The translations under genes were made by a program, and so were the position numbers. A stretch of DNA of 64,000 nucleotides. It comes from Ectocarpus siliculosus (lineage: Eukaryota > Sar > Phaeophyceae > Ectocarpales > Ectocarpaceae). The notes under the pieces were generated by a model. It did not search any database. It had not been told where the DNA came from and was given only the letters and a program-made list of their open reading frames with translations. Below, one piece after another: positions 1 to 13,240 of the stretch; positions within the stretch are counted from its first letter, which is position 1; each line of letters opens with the position of its first letter. The stretch is taken from the NCBI GenBank assembly GCA_000310025.1, contig FN649731.1:3717362-3781361 (forward strand), given 5' to 3'.

Positions 1-266
1 TCGTTTTCTCCGGTGATGGACAGAAACGTCCCCGACCCAACAGAAATGGCAGTGTCGAGAGTAATCGCCCCCGCCCAGACGACCTCCACTGCCCCGCCGC
101 CGGTGCAGTTGACGACATCGCCGAGAACAACCGCGTCGGCCGAGCTTTCGACTCGAAGCGGTGATGTATCACTAGACGTGCCGCATGCAACAACTTGTGC
201 CCACGATGGCCATATTGGCCCTCCCGCCGAGACTAGTACCAGCGCTGACAAGAGCAGATAATTCAT
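1..266 (-). CDS. Copy D: N-terminal exon of a beta-helix/TRP-like membrane protein (partial, continues off the window)
   Basis: This is the first 88 codons of a fourth paralogue. The start is the ATG at 266-264, which opens a 23-residue signal peptide (MNYLLLSALVLVSAGGP...SWA) followed by Q. The mature start has the family pattern: a Cys-Gly-Thr-Ser stretch, SPLRVES, VVNCTGGG, VVWAGAITL and GTFLSITGEN. The frame is open to the left edge, so the rest of exon 1 and all later exons lie outside. The start was chosen because it aligns with the start of copy A and because the roughly 80 bases upstream (267-345) still resemble the leader of copy A (13241-13320). D and A are in tandem on the same strand, so a local duplication is the simplest origin. 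An antisense frame covers the same bases and is a shadow. Whether the full gene is intact cannot be seen. Confidence 0.8.
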   Translation of the reverse strand, partial: MNYLLLSALVLVSAGGPIWPSWAQVVACGTSSDTSPLRVESSADAVVLGDVVNCTGGGAVEVVWAGAITLDTAISVGSGTFLSITGEN

Positions 267-1575
267 CCGGCAGAGCTCGCGCGTCGCCGTGTGGCTTGCT
301 TGAAGGAGTGTTGGGCGCCAGCAATGTCCTCGCTCTGTTAGACATCCAGAGAAGGCGAAAGCGGTGCCGAGATGACACGTAGGCTTACGGTTTGGTTCAT
401 TCGTGCACCAACTTTGTTCGTTGGTCGGCACAAGTTCCTTTGGAAGGCGTTGATGCGGTAATGATTGTGAGTGATGACGTTGGAATTTCATCTCGGCCCT
501 CTTACCGAACGTGGACATGCGTTGAAATACTGCAAGGAGGAGAGAACGCACGACTCTGTCGTTTCATGTGGATAGAGGAACAACGCGTAGAGAGCGCAAA
601 CAATGCAAGAATGGGACAAGGGACCGGATTGTTCCAGTTCGGGCACGGTTGTCGATGACAGGTATAATAATTGAAGGCGTGGTATTCATCCACCCGCACA
701 CAAGGGGTGTATGTCCTGCCGATGGTTTCGTAGGGGGTGTCGTGGCGTTTACTACCTGACTTGAGCATTGAAAACAGTGCGGACGGGAGAAGTAGTTTGT
801 TTGGTATTTTTCCTCCAGTGAGAAATACAAGGTCATGGATGGATCCGGTTCTCTACCCTGGAGGGTTTATTGATACTCATGTTGCCTTCGGATTGAAAAT
901 TACAACGAAAAGCGCGCATGACGACCTTATCGAGACAAGCTTTAGGACGCTGCTGCTCTTGGTCCGCAAATGCGAGGCGTAATCACCGGTTCCGGAAAAA
1001 CGTTGAAAAATCCAATTGAGGATCCGGGGGTAAGCGGTTCTGTAGCGGCTACAATGTACTGTAGTTAACGCGGTACAATTAGCGGCGATGCCTTGCATAG
1101 CGGGTTTCAATACATTCGTGTAGCAAATCTGCACAGGAAACGCTACCCGGGACCCCACCGTCGTATGCGTATTTACCGCGTAACCTCCCCCCGCGGACCC
1201 TTCGCGAGGTTTTCACTCAGGAGAGCTGCAAACAACATACTACACAGCGGCACAAACCGTTGTTTTTAGGGTTGTAGCGACACCATGCGAAACCGGCGTG
1301 TATACCACCTGTAGTCTAGACTTGTGTCGGACCTTTTACATGATAACAATTTCCGTCGCGCGGAGGAGGGGAGAAACCCAACCTGGGACTTGGCACAAGA
1401 ATATAGTGCCGAACCTCAGCGCCTAAGTTCAAGGAATGCTACAGATATCCTTTACTCGGTATTCTCCCTGATTTTCGGGATGATGATGGGTATTACATAC
1501 AGTAGTTGTGGGGGCCAGGGTAGACTATGTGCGATAGTTTTTGGTCGCATTTCTGAGTGTATCTTGGTTTTTGGT

Positions 1576-1640
1576 CGCGCCCCGGTGCCATAACCCCGCG
1601 AGGGGGTGCGAAACAACACCATACCCGGTGCCAGTGCGAC
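1576..1640 (+). repeat. GC-rich dispersed repeat, copy 1
   Basis: This segment, built around CCCCGGTGCCATAACCCC, then GGTGCGAAAC and CCGGTGCC, is matched at 2342-2406 about 766 bases away. The word GGTGCCAT(A/C)ACCCCG and the flanking GGTGCGAAAC-CCGGTGCC order are shared. The core carries short inverted words (GGTGCC..., CCCCG/CGGGG), so it could fold. The family is not recognised. Confidence 0.45.
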
Positions 1641-2341
1641 AATGCTATTATTGCACTTTCAATCGCCCTCATAGACATTTTTTGCAATGCAACCCACCCA
1701 GTGCGATACCTCCGACGGATGCGATCTCGAATACTCCACAGCGGGCCTACGGTACTGTACATTGACCGCGGGGCGATGACCCCGACAAGGTAGGTGTTAC
1801 ACCACAGCGGCTTCTTGGTACCAGCAAATCTGCGGCAGCATCCTATCTACTAGACTATCATCATGCACACACACACGTCCACATTCAGAAAACCGTGTTG
1901 TTATATCGTCCAATTTCGTACTCGAAGTATTGTGTAGGTATGCTACCGTGCCGGTGTAAGACGGTACCTGATACTGGTAAGCAGCAGCTTGATTGACAAG
2001 TGGCCAGTGTTGACCAGCGACGGGGTGGATTGCGATTTGGCGTGCGCCAAAGGAGGACTAAAAAAGGTTGGTTGAGTGTCTCAAAATGCAGTCGACTACA
2101 TATAAAGCACCTCATGAGAATGGAAAATTATGACGCACTCCTACGCGCGGACCGTGACAATGGCAACCGAGTGATACCTTCACCGCATTGATGGCCAGTA
2201 CCAACTGCAAGCACGACGTACAAGCAGCTCAATGAGCTTCCCCGAGCCACTTACTTGCGGGTGCGATGACAGCGTGCGTGCCCGGTTCGAAAATTGAAAC
2301 TACTGTAACTTCGTATGCTACTATTATTCTCGTCTTTTTGT

Positions 2342-2406
2342 TGCGCACCCCGGTGCCATCACCCCGAGGGTGCGAAACCACCGCTGTACCGGTGCCGCCC
2401 CGGCCG
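2342..2406 (+). repeat. GC-rich dispersed repeat, copy 2
   Basis: Second copy of the segment at 1576-1640, in the same orientation, with CCCCGGTGCCATCACCCC, then GGGTGCGAAACC and ACCGGTGCC. It has small indels relative to copy 1. No coding frame is conserved through both. Confidence 0.45.
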
Positions 2407-4350
2407 GCACAAGTACGGTACGTTGCTTGCAGTAAGTCAAACTTACTCTGTTAGACAGCCTGTAGCAGTTTTATTTCCGCCACGGAACAGCAAAATACCC
2501 CAATATCCACGGGCGGGAGAACAAATTGAACACAACCCAATCGTCGCTTGCACAATCCTGCCTCTAAACGTAACTCCTGAGAGAGCTTCTTTTGCACCCG
2601 TGAGGAACTCTTCTGTGAGACCGCGGATCCAGGCACTTCAGGTAGAGAGGCCGGGCCGGTAGTCAGCAGTTCAGATGTGCACTGAAAGCATGCATTAGGA
2701 AAAAAAAAAAAAAAAGGTGAAGATAAAACAACGGATGGAGAGGCACTCAAGCACTCCGGGCACGCGTGCTGCCGATGCGTTCACTTAGCAGGGATATCGC
2801 CGCGCTGAGGGCATACTCAGCGCGAGACATTCTCCGGTGCCGAGCACTCTCTGCCGCGACAGTACGCCCCATCCCAATCCGGTGCTTGACTCAAGAAGAG
2901 CGATTGGTCACACTGCTGTGGAAAACCGCGAATATTGGCCGAAGAGAAGCAGCAAGGCCCGCCCAGCTTTTAGTATCTTCCGATCTGATCGTGATCGGTA
3001 CAATGCATACACCGGTGACTGGAAGGGCTGGATCCACGCAATCACGCACACACCGCAATGCACAGGTACCGCAACCGACAGAGGATTAATCGTACTCGAA
3101 GATGCCCAGCGTGCGAATAACCCAGTCAAGAAGAAGAGAAGAGAGAGAGCGATGCGTGGAGGCAGCCGCATTGAATCACCAACCCAAAGCATATCCGTGG
3201 ATCTCTTGTCGGAGTTCTGGACACAGCAGAGAGGTGAATTGCTTGCCGCTTGAAGAGATGAACTGTTTGTTTGGCAACAACATACACATAGGAATGTAAA
3301 TCACGAACTCCATCCACTCGCTCACCAATGCGTCAAGATCGCGATCGCGCGTTCGTGCGTTGGTTGCACCCTGTGACGTCCAGTATGCGACATGCACGCG
3401 CAGGAAGGGTGGTGCCGGGGTGCTCACGGGCGGTTCATTGCGGCCGCTACGGCCAGTTTGCACAAGAAGGGTAAAGAAGGGTATTCTTTATCTCATTTAG
3501 CGTAGGGTGAGGATCGATCACACAGGTTTGTCGTGGACCTGGAACCCACAGATTTACGAAACGTGCACGAAACCTCTTGACCGACGAGATACGGATCACA
3601 GCTATGCCTCATGGGTTCTCCTGCTAGATCATGGTACAGTTGTAGTCATGCAGGCCTTGTTCTAAATAGCTGTACCGGCTCCGGGCTCTCGAGCGCAGTT
3701 TTCGTGACACACGTGAGCCACCCGGCGTGGCGAGAGCAAAAGATTCGAAGTTTCTTCGACATGTTGTGCGACAAAAGCAAACGTGCTTCCGTATCTCAAT
3801 CAATCGTCAACACAGGACAATCAACCGTCGTCAGTCCCCACAGGAAGGGTGCGGAGAAAAACAGATGGCCACGGTACATTATTGGTAGTCTTAATACAGG
3901 GGATACTACTGAATAACTCCAAGAGAGGCACTCAGTAAATGTTGGAGGAACCAACGCCACTGGCCAACCAGGCATCCGACAGTAACACCGAATGCGCGTC
4001 GACAGTACCGATGGGACTTGTCGTCTCTTCTTCAGCAATTCATACAACAAATACAAAGCTCTTTCTGTTTGACGACCGAAGGTACGAAGCCAAACGGGCG
4101 GGTGGTTTTACAAGTTCAAAGTACTACATAGATACAGTGTACATACTGTAGTGTCATACAGAAAAGGTCTCTGAGACGTACAGTAGAATAGAAAAAATCT
4201 CACACCAAAATTGGAAATACTACAGTAGGCATCGAACATAATTCTTGTGGACCCTCCTCCCCTTGCCCCATCATGCCGCGAACTAGCCACACTACGTCAC
4301 CGCCACCAACTCTGGACAAACGACTCGCAACTGTCATTCGTTTCCGGGCG

Positions 4351-7300
4351 TCAACACAAACAGAAGGAGTCGTCCGCCTTGCCACTCTGTCGTACCCCTT
4401 CCTCCGCGAAGGCGGCAGAAGGGACGTTCACCAACCCCTCGCCAGCTGGAGCGTATCCCTGGCTAGCATTGAACCGCCCAGTGCCAGCCGACCCCTTCGT
4501 GTCGGCACGAACGCGACAAGCTGGTACCACCGGCGGCGGACGAGGAGGTCGACCAGAAGCTGGAGCTTGCAACGTGCGCGAGAACTGGACGCTGTGGACG
4601 GAGAGCTGTTCAAACGCCAACAGGGTCCCCGCCGCAACAGCGTATTCATCCATCGTCTGCTGCATGGAGAACCACGAGGCCAGCAGCACCGCCATGATGA
4701 GGAGCAGGTTGATAACGATCATTATCCAGCCGAAGACATCCCGGTTGCTGTCCCCTGCGGAGTCCACCTTGATCAACAAAGCTAGAAAATTGCTCAGGAA
4801 GATGCACATGCAGCCCTGCGATTGGGTATGAATTCGACGGCGGAAGCGGGAGAGGACAAGTTTCAAAGAGGCCCGAGCTGCGGGTCTAGACTACCCGACA
4901 CGTAAGGACTCCGGCCATGGCCGCGGTTGGGTTTCTGAGCCTTCGTTGTCACAACTCACCAGGCGGTACAACCAAGAGTCCACGGGGTCCAGATGAGGCC
5001 GCAGGAGCTCAAAGCCCAGCAGGCTCACGAAGGCAAACATGCAAGCTGCAGCCACTTGTGCTGCCGTGTTTGGTGAGATGAAGATCAGCACTCCTGTCAG
5101 AAGTATCCTTCGCCCGCACTCGACCACCTCGTAGTAGTACATATCGGGACCTGCGCGGCGCAGAGGGATCGTGACTGGTCGGAGGGCAGTGCGTGTTCGC
5201 CACATGAAAGAATCAAGGGTGTCTGTCACACCCCCGAGATAACGTGAGCGGGAGGTCCCGTTTCTGCATTTCTACATCTCCCAACACTCCATACTGTGAA
5301 ATCCAGCCAACCTTACGTTTTGGAGGGTACAGGCGAGGGGAGTTACCCTCCTCAGAGTGAACGTGACAATGTAGCGATGGGAGTCACGAAACCCACGCTG
5401 GGATTCAAACCCACGACTCACTTGTTCTACTGTAGAAGAGATTCAAACCACTACGTAGACTAGTCAGTGCAGAGCTTCAAAACAAAGTTTTGGGTTTGAA
5501 GCCCAGGCTAAACAGTTGAGGTAGTAGTATCCTGACACCACCATTGATTCTCATGGCCAGGGACGGGTCATGGGGAAACTCGTCTGAGACCCTGGAACAT
5601 ACTGCAGGAAGTGGGTGACGAAGTGTGATGAAATGAAGGTTAATACTCATCGGATCGATGGGAGTGCGGGCGAGGAAGAATCACCCTCCTCGGAGTGAAA
5701 TTATCAAGTCATCCGGGCCTTAGTCTACAGTACGACTAACTACGAGTTTTGGAGGCCGATATCAACCCATTGGACTAGTCTGCTCCTGACCCACTCTAGT
5801 CAACAATTTGATGTTGGCTTATGAATTCAGGAACGAACCGAATTCAACCATTGGACTATCAGGCAGTACCGAGTGTTTGATTTAGGCTTGAGCCGTGGGT
5901 TCGAGACTCAGACTGAACATTTGAGGTGACTTTTCTACTTTGATCTTGGATACTGGTCAGAGTTTGGGGAATGGAAAAACTCTTCTGAGACCCTGGATTG
6001 TTTTGCAGAATGTTGGTGGCGAGTGAAGAAGTGAAGCTAAGTACTCATTGGATGGATATGTAGCAGTGCAGGCGAGGGGACTCACCCTCCTCGGAGTGAA
6101 AGTGTCGGGTCATTCGAAGCTACGACTAGCATGGTTTGGAAGCCAAATCAAACCGTTGTACTCGTGGCGGATTGATTTTGGCTGCCCTCGCAAGTCCAAC
6201 GATTTGAGCCGGGGTCTAAAGAGGTCTAAACGAAACACCACAACATACGCCGCGTTAAGTGTGCCAAAACATCGAGGGAACAATCTAGACTGAGCCACGT
6301 GCTGAGAAAGACAGTTCATTACAAATGCCCCTCACCGAAGTCTTTCCACAGGAACATGGAGGGCACCAGGTCAGGGTTCCGCCTGCGCTTCTCCAACTTC
6401 TCTTCCAGGTCCTCTGACATGAACTTAGGTTTGTAAGCCTTGTTGGTTTTACGTTCGTCGGCGCTCGAGTCGACGAGTGTGCTTGCTTCCGCCGGAGGGT
6501 TGAGCGACTTTCGATTTCGCCAGAGAATGAAGGAGTACAGGAGAGGGACACCGATGGGGTATACCTGCACCGTGATGCCGAAAAGAACACGGGAAGCCCA
6601 CCTGGTGAGTTACGTGTATTAACGTGTTCGAACGTGTACAACTTCGGGGGCAAACACAATTCGGAAGCACCAAGCCACGAAGGACCTACGACACGTAGGC
6701 AATGAGGGTCCAACCGAATAAGCTGTCGGCAAACGACAAGAGGGACGTTGGGCCGCACCCAAGGCTACGTTCCGCACACGAAACAGGCCACTCACCAAAA
6801 TCATGATACCAGCATACACCTTGTACCACGTGTGCTTGTCCGTGTGGCACTGTATGCCGTAGTCCGCCCCGAGGTAGCTCTCTCCTTCCACCGCTTCATC
6901 GTCGCAGGCGAATGTCTTGAAAGCCATGGTAGAGGTAGCGATAAACACCTGTACAATTCGTCAATAATGGCGATCGACCGCGATAACCCGCTGATATTGT
7001 GTGTGTGTTTTCGTCCCATGTACTATGGCGATTGTCGCACCAGTTTTCGTGGTAAGACGTGTACAACACGTGTGCGCTGCTCAAAAAGGGTAAAATCTAT
7101 TTTCTTCAACAACTGTCGTCACTCGAGCATAACCCTGAGATACATAGAGACGCACACCCATACACAGTCGTGGCGCTAAGTTCTATCAAACCCGAATCGT
7201 ATGCGGATGGGAGGGGGGCGGTGGGCGGCAGAGTGGGTACCGTCAGCGCGGACGGTTCTCACCACTAACCGCGGAAGCTGGACCAAGCACAAGACGTTGA

Positions 7301-10300
7301 GCTCCGGTCTAAACACTTCAGATAGACGTATAATCCGAACCTAGAACGACAACGTAACTGCTAGTGACCTACACCCCTGATCGGATCATTCTCTGTTTGG
7401 GTGAACATTGACCGAATACCCGGTTCGGCTGAGGACTCACCAAGAATGACAGCAACAACCCTGCCGCCACGTGCCGCGACCACGCCGCCCTCCTCCCGAG
7501 AGCCCCGGCTGATCCAGACCCGGCCCTACGTTTCGCCATCCAATACGTCAACACCAGCACCATGGCCACCCCTAGAGGTACAAGGGTCGTTACCAGCAGT
7601 CTTTGATAGAAGTCCATCACTGGAAAGACACACGAGGCTGAGAGCACGTGCTCAAGGTCGAAGCTCAGCATGTTGATCCACGACAAGAACCGGGCGTAAG
7701 CAGGGGGAAAATCCACTGCAGTGATGCTGGGGAACACCGACAGGATCTGCCACACCACCACCAAAATTTTTATCTTGTCCATTGGCAGTCGTGCAGCCCA
7801 CCGCTTGATCTTCTCGCCATGTCCGCAACACCCAGGCTGGCCGCCTCCCCGTACCATGGGCGGAGCGTTGTCATCCTCGGTGTCGGTATCGCTGGACGCG
7901 TCGGATTTCATCTCCGAAACGTCGACCTCCGAAACAGGTACCGATGTGACGCCCTTCCGAGATGCAGCTCCCTCGGCCCCTCGTTCTTCTACCTCCGAGG
8001 TTACCTTGAACGTTGGCGCAACGGAGTCAGCCAGCCTATCCCTCCCGATGGATTTGCTTGAAGAACCGGTCTTGTGTGAGCTGCTGTCGCGACCAGACAA
8101 CACAGATCTGTCCCCCACGAAGCTGGTAGACAGCGACCGCCGAAGCCCCTCAACGGCATCGAGGCCCCCGACAAGATACGCCACCGTCAATATTATCAAC
8201 AGCAGAATCACGAGAGCGAACAACGATCCTGCCGCAATGAGCAATCGCGACTTGGTGCCCTCGCAAGAGTGGCAACTGTTGCCGGCGCCCCTGCCGAAGC
8301 CCTCGGCACACACAGCGCAGTCTGTTGCCATCGGAAACACACAGACGGTCAAAAATGGGTTCCGGCAGGGTCAGGAAATTGATGGAGGATCAGCAGCCGA
8401 GATGAAATAGTTCTGCCATGGAAAATCTCCCACACCACATCCCAGCTACTCGGCGCTCTGATGTTAAGCATGCCGCCGACGCAACATCAGGGCCCCCTCC
8501 TTTCACACGAATCGACGCAAGTCTTTACTCACATGGACCCTGGTACCCTTCGCCGCAGTAGTCTTGTGCGCTCGAAATCTGAGCTGCACCGACACAAGCA
8601 GAGGAAGGAGAACACTGATGGATAGTCAGAGACTCCCCGCCAGAGCGCCAATAACCCTCCCGAACAGGCAATGAAGCCAACGTCGCCCCAGGGATCTCAC
8701 AGTCCAGCCCCTCCGCACCGTTGACACTTGCACACTGCTCGCACGAGAAAGTGGTGTCTTCGCCATCCACTGGCATGGCGTACTCAAACGCCTGGCAGAG
8801 GTAAAAGGCCGAATAGACCTCAACATCCACGTCGGTCGCAGAGTTTGAGGTACCTACAGATGTGACGATGAATTGGCTGACCAGATCACCCCCCACCTCC
8901 TGCCCCTGGGGGCTGCCGGTAACGAGCACGGTAGCGTCTTCTCCGGGAGGCAACATTCCACTAGACGGAAGCACTTGCAAGAACAGTTCATCTGCCCCAA
9001 ATGTCAGATTCCAGATGATGGGTGTACTTCCGTTTGCCGTCGTTGATACCAGGAGCTCGAAATACACCAAATCGGGACTGTACGTCACGTCGGGGGGAGG
9101 TGTCTTCAATACAATGGATAGAGTGCCGCCGCCGCCCAAGCACTCGCCATCCTCGAGACACTCGCAAAGCACTCCGAACGCGCTATCCACGCACTCTCCC
9201 GACCCGCAGATGCCGAGATTGTCACAGCCCAAGGCTCTGTCTACAAGAGCAAGCGAGCTGTTCACCACAGCGGCGTTCTCGATGGTGAGATCGCTCAAAA
9301 GGGCATTACGGATTCTGGCGTCCGAGTTAGGTGAGGTGACTACCATGCCCGCAGAAGTATTTCCGAAGTCGCAGCTGTCCAGCACGAGGGAGCCTTCAGC
9401 GGGGTTGGCGTTTTGGATCACGCTGTCACCCATCCAGCCGCCAAATACGCATTCCTTTGCGATCAGGGTGGCTCCGCCCTCGAGTTGTATGGCGCTGTTG
9501 GACGAATCCTCCTGCAAGATGACCCCGGACTGGAAGCTTACGCCTGACGCGATGACCGAGGTCTCGGTCGCGTACACCACTCCACCGCCAGACTCTACTG
9601 TATGAGTTACAGTGTGGCTCTGGAGATTGGCGGCCTCAACGATATTGGTAAAGAAGGCGGCGGCCCCCTGTGGCGCTTCGTTATGGAGGAGATCACAGCT
9701 GGAGTTTACCCAGGTGGCGTCTCGGGCGTAGATGCCCCCACCCTGATCGCCAGCGGTATTTCCTTGGACAAAGGCGCCCTCGCAGGAGAGACTAGCTTCT
9801 TCCTCGAGAAAAATGAATCCGCCAAAATACCTGGCAGGCAAAGGAAGAAAGATGGAAGTTACGGCCCGCGAACATCGGGGACATTGAAGACAGGCGTATC
9901 AATGCAAGGGAGTGCAATTGGGCCATTGAGGCGATGGCAATCTGTCGCTGGCAGGCGAGTTCGGCCGTCCACTTTGCCTCCCTACCGCGTCGCATGCATC
10001 CGATCGGAGGACTCGGACACGCCGCAGCTCCCTGTAGGCTAGGCGCCTCACCATCACCCACACACAAGGGCCTGAATCGTACCGAAAGCCGCCCCGGGGG
10101 ATACAGAGGGACACCACTGGTGGTTCAAGATTTTAACTTGCGTTAATGATTTGGGGTGCGCGCACGGATAAAATTGAAACAAGATTCATGTCAACCCGAC
10201 CTATCGATGCACTCACTTTGCGCTGTTGTTGTGGAAAACGCCGCCTGTGACGGTCACGACGGTGGGGGTTCCCCACGCCGCAACGCCCCCTCCAAGTTCT

Positions 10301-13240
10301 AGCGCCCGGTTGTTGCTAAACGTGCCTCCCTCGATCGTGACTCTGGAGCCTCCCATATCTAAGCTGTTCCCGGAGCAGTACACCTTTGAGCATATCGGGT
10401 AGGCGACGACAGGTTCTTCGGGTCAAAGGAAGACACTTCACATCAAGTCTTTGACAGAAGAACCCTTGCGAGCAACACGCGCCCCCCTCTGGCACAATCG
10501 TGTAGAAAGTCACGAGCCGGCGTGGGGATACTCATGCCACACGTATGCCACCCGAGACAGGTGTGGCGACTGCAAAAGGATGGGGATGCAAAGATGGTGC
10601 GAAATTCGAGTGAGAGAGAATCCTGCGCCCATCACGCGAAACTAATTGGACTGGGAACGGGATCAGTTCTAAAACCAACTCGAAGGGGCGGTTCCTCAAT
10701 CCCAGTGACCGCCCCGATACTGCCGGTCCTCGATCGTCCCGAAGGGTGGACGTTCACGCAGCAACCTCACCCACCCGGCCCCCTCGGTGTGTGTTGACGG
10801 TGTCTGCCAAAACGAAGGGAAAATGCAAACGCTGTGTTCTACTTTGCAGTGTCCTTCCATCCACCCACGTACCGCGCCTCCTCTTCGCGCGGCCACGTTG
10901 TCCGTCACGGTACCCCCCTTGATGGTCACCACTGACCCGTCGGAAGCAAACGCGAAACCACCGTTTCTGGTCGACTGGCACTCCCTAAACTCCCCGCCGT
11001 GGACGGTGACATCACTGCCGTTTAACGCATCTGCGTATTTCGTGCCAAGAGGAAGCGAAACAGAAGATGTTGTTGGATGGCGCATGAGCGACTTGCTCAA
11101 TTGAGGGCATATTCTTCGCTAGACGTACAATATTCTCTTCAGTATTGAGCAGTCGTTTACCGTATTTTTCCGAAACTGGAGAACAGCATGATGCCATAGT
11201 CTCAATCCCTCCACTTTTCTACGAAATCCTATGAGGTGAGCATTGGGACGCGACATGCGGCGGCACCACTGTGTCCGGCAACAGTTCCCGTCGGAAGCCA
11301 CAATTGCTGCCTATCGGAAAACGTTTTCAGCTCTCTAGACATTTTCACCTTTTTACCTCCTAGGTTGGACGGTGTGTGGGTGGAAATTCCAAGATGAAGA
11401 CGAGAAAAGGAAAAAACGACAGAAATATGTACCAAAAAGAAGCGTGGACATGAGTGTGCTCTACCGATATGTAGATCGTGTACCAAGCACCCTTGTGCAT
11501 AGGTTTGTAGCCGTGTTCGTCATTGGACCCGGCTGCAACGTGACACTACCATCCAAATTTAAAGCTTCGCCCGCGAGAAGAGTGTTCTCACTCTTCTCAG
11601 TATTCGATATACCTTGCCCAACACCACTGCTGCTGAACACCTGGACCACTTGAAGTAAGGAAGCACTCACATAAGCAGCCCCCGCTTCGGGATATGTTCT
11701 CTCGCATGACCGTCCCGTTGTTGATTGTTCCCCCGCCTGTGGTGTAGAAGCACCCCCCTTTTTCATCTGCTAGGTTGGTGCTGCAAACGACACCACTCGA
11801 GAACTCGATTCTTCCTGCCGTATCCCACCCAAACACCTGCGCACCAACCAACATGTGAATTCGTGATACTTCCGAGCTTGAAACGATCGACATTCGGTAT
11901 CTCTGCAACATTCGGTATCTCTGCAACACTTTGCATGTGCCCGCTCCCGGCAGAATTGAAAACACCAGCTTTTCGTTCGTCAGACTCTCCACATCACAGT
12001 CCCTCCATCATCAGACAGCGAAAGAAATAGCGAAGAACAGGAGCCGATGCAGTCAAATACAGAGTTTTGAGTAGAAACACAAGGCTGCAAGTGCGTCTCG
12101 TGTTTTTGACCCAACTGCCCCCCCCCGAACACCGAGCATGTGATGAGATGGGGGCTATGTAGAGTGACCAACGTTCTCTCGATCGGAACAACTGCAAACC
12201 AATCCAGTGAATTCTGACGCACTCACCCCGCCGCCGTTCTGCGTGGCCAAGTTGTTCGTCAGCACCGTGCTTCCCCCCAGGGTAGCCGACGATGCCGCCA
12301 CTGCGGCCCCATGCCCTGGCGTGAAGTTGTTCTCGAACCAGCAGCCGTCGATGGCGATGGCTGCATCAGTTCCCCCATACAACGCCCCACCCGAGAGCTG
12401 CGCATAGTTCCCCTGGAACTCCGAGTCCGTAATATCCACCACGGCGCGGTAAACTGCTACTCCCCCGCCGCCGTAGAGATTGACCCACGGCTCCGTGATG
12501 GCATCGTAGTCGAGGATGGTCTCACTGGAGGCGTTGTTGAACTCGAACGTCGCGTCGCTAAGAGAGCAGAAAGCAGTGGCCCCAGCGGATAGCAGTGTCG
12601 AGTTCACTCCCCCTCCACAGTACAGACCGCCGCCCTCGACGGCCCTGTTGCCCGCGAACCGGGTGCCGTTTCGGATCACCAGCCCGGCATCGATCGCGAG
12701 CACGGCGCCACCGTTCCCGCTAGCGCTGTTTCCGGAGAACTCTCCTCCGACAATCGCCAGCTCCCCGCCCTCCGCCCTCACGGCCCCGCCATCCCCAGCG
12801 GTGGCGAAGTTGCCGTCGAAAACACAACTATTCAGGGCAACCGTCGCCATGCTGGAGTGAATAGCTCCACCGCTTGCGGCACTACCGCCCGAAAGCTTGA
12901 GGTCGGTCAAAGTCAGTCCTCCCAACGTTGAGACATAGAACATCCGGGTCTGGCCGCCGCCGCGCACCTCCGCCGAGTCGTCTTCTCCGGTGATGGACAG
13001 AAATGTTCCCGCTCCGACAGCAATGGGAGCAGTAAGAGTAACCGCCCCAGCCCAAACGACTTCCACCGTCCCGCCGCCGGTACAATTGACGGCAGCGCCG
13101 AGTGCACCGGCTTCGGCAACTGTTTCTACTCGGAGCGGTGGGCTGCTGTCACATGCTGTCGTAGGTATTTGCGCCCGCGCTCTTGATGATGGCCCTCCCG
13201 CCGAGGCCAAAATCAGCGCTGGCAAGAGCAGCAAACGCAT
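4351..13240 (-). CDS. Copy A: large beta-helix (Pmp-like) / EGF / TRP-like polytopic membrane protein, 10 exons, 1573 aa
   Basis: Exons (high to low): 13240-12227, 11836-11671, 11030-10873, 10383-10217, 9830-8533, 8321-7441, 6948-6796, 6564-6336, 5150-4960, 4815-4351. All junctions are GT-AG and the phases add to 1574 codons with stop. The ATG at 13240 opens a signal peptide (MRLLLLPALILASAGGP...RARA). Exons 1-5 encode a right-handed beta-helix with alternating GGA(I/V) and FxxN motifs, then an EGF-like segment (CDNLGICGSGECV...CECLEDGEC), a beta-sandwich-like stretch and a Cys-rich module ending DYCGEGYQGPYCAVCAEG. Exon 6 gives the first membrane helix, a charged Ser/Asp-rich loop of about 110 residues and MDKIKILVVVWQIL. 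Exons 7-10 encode the remaining helices (YAGIMIL, VYPIGVPLLYSFILW, YYYEVVECGRRILLTGVLIF, IFLSNFLALLIKVD). Exon 10 is fused: the intron that separates IFLSNFLA from LLIKVD in B and C is cleanly absent. An extracellular adhesive or sensory role with a channel-like membrane part is inferred. Structure is well supported; function is not. Confidence 0.9.
5270..6250. repeat. Diverged tandem repeat (about 400-bp unit) filling intron 8 of copy A
   Basis: Three related blocks carry the word ACCCTCCTC(A/G)GAGTGAA at about 5346, 5684 and 6086. Two of them share a longer order: GGGTT(T/C)GA(A/G), then TTGAGGT, then TCTGAGACCCTGG, then TACTCAT(C/T)GGAT, then GGCGAGG, then the shared word. The first block (5270-5460) is partial. 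The unit explains why this intron is 1185 bases while most of the others are 150-650. GGTTCGA-like words occur in each unit and could be relics of a tRNA-type B box, but no full internal promoter is visible. Confidence 0.65.

Larger units (their letters stand above)
267..4350. other. Intergenic spacer between copy D start and copy A stop
   Basis: About 4.1 kb with only short, low-quality open frames in all six frames. I recognise no gene. It should contain the promoter and leader of copy D (near 267-500) and the 3-prime region of copy A (below 4351). A pair of related GC-rich repeats lies at about 1576-1640 and 2342-2406, and there is a poly-A run at about 2700-2715. Confidence 0.6.
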
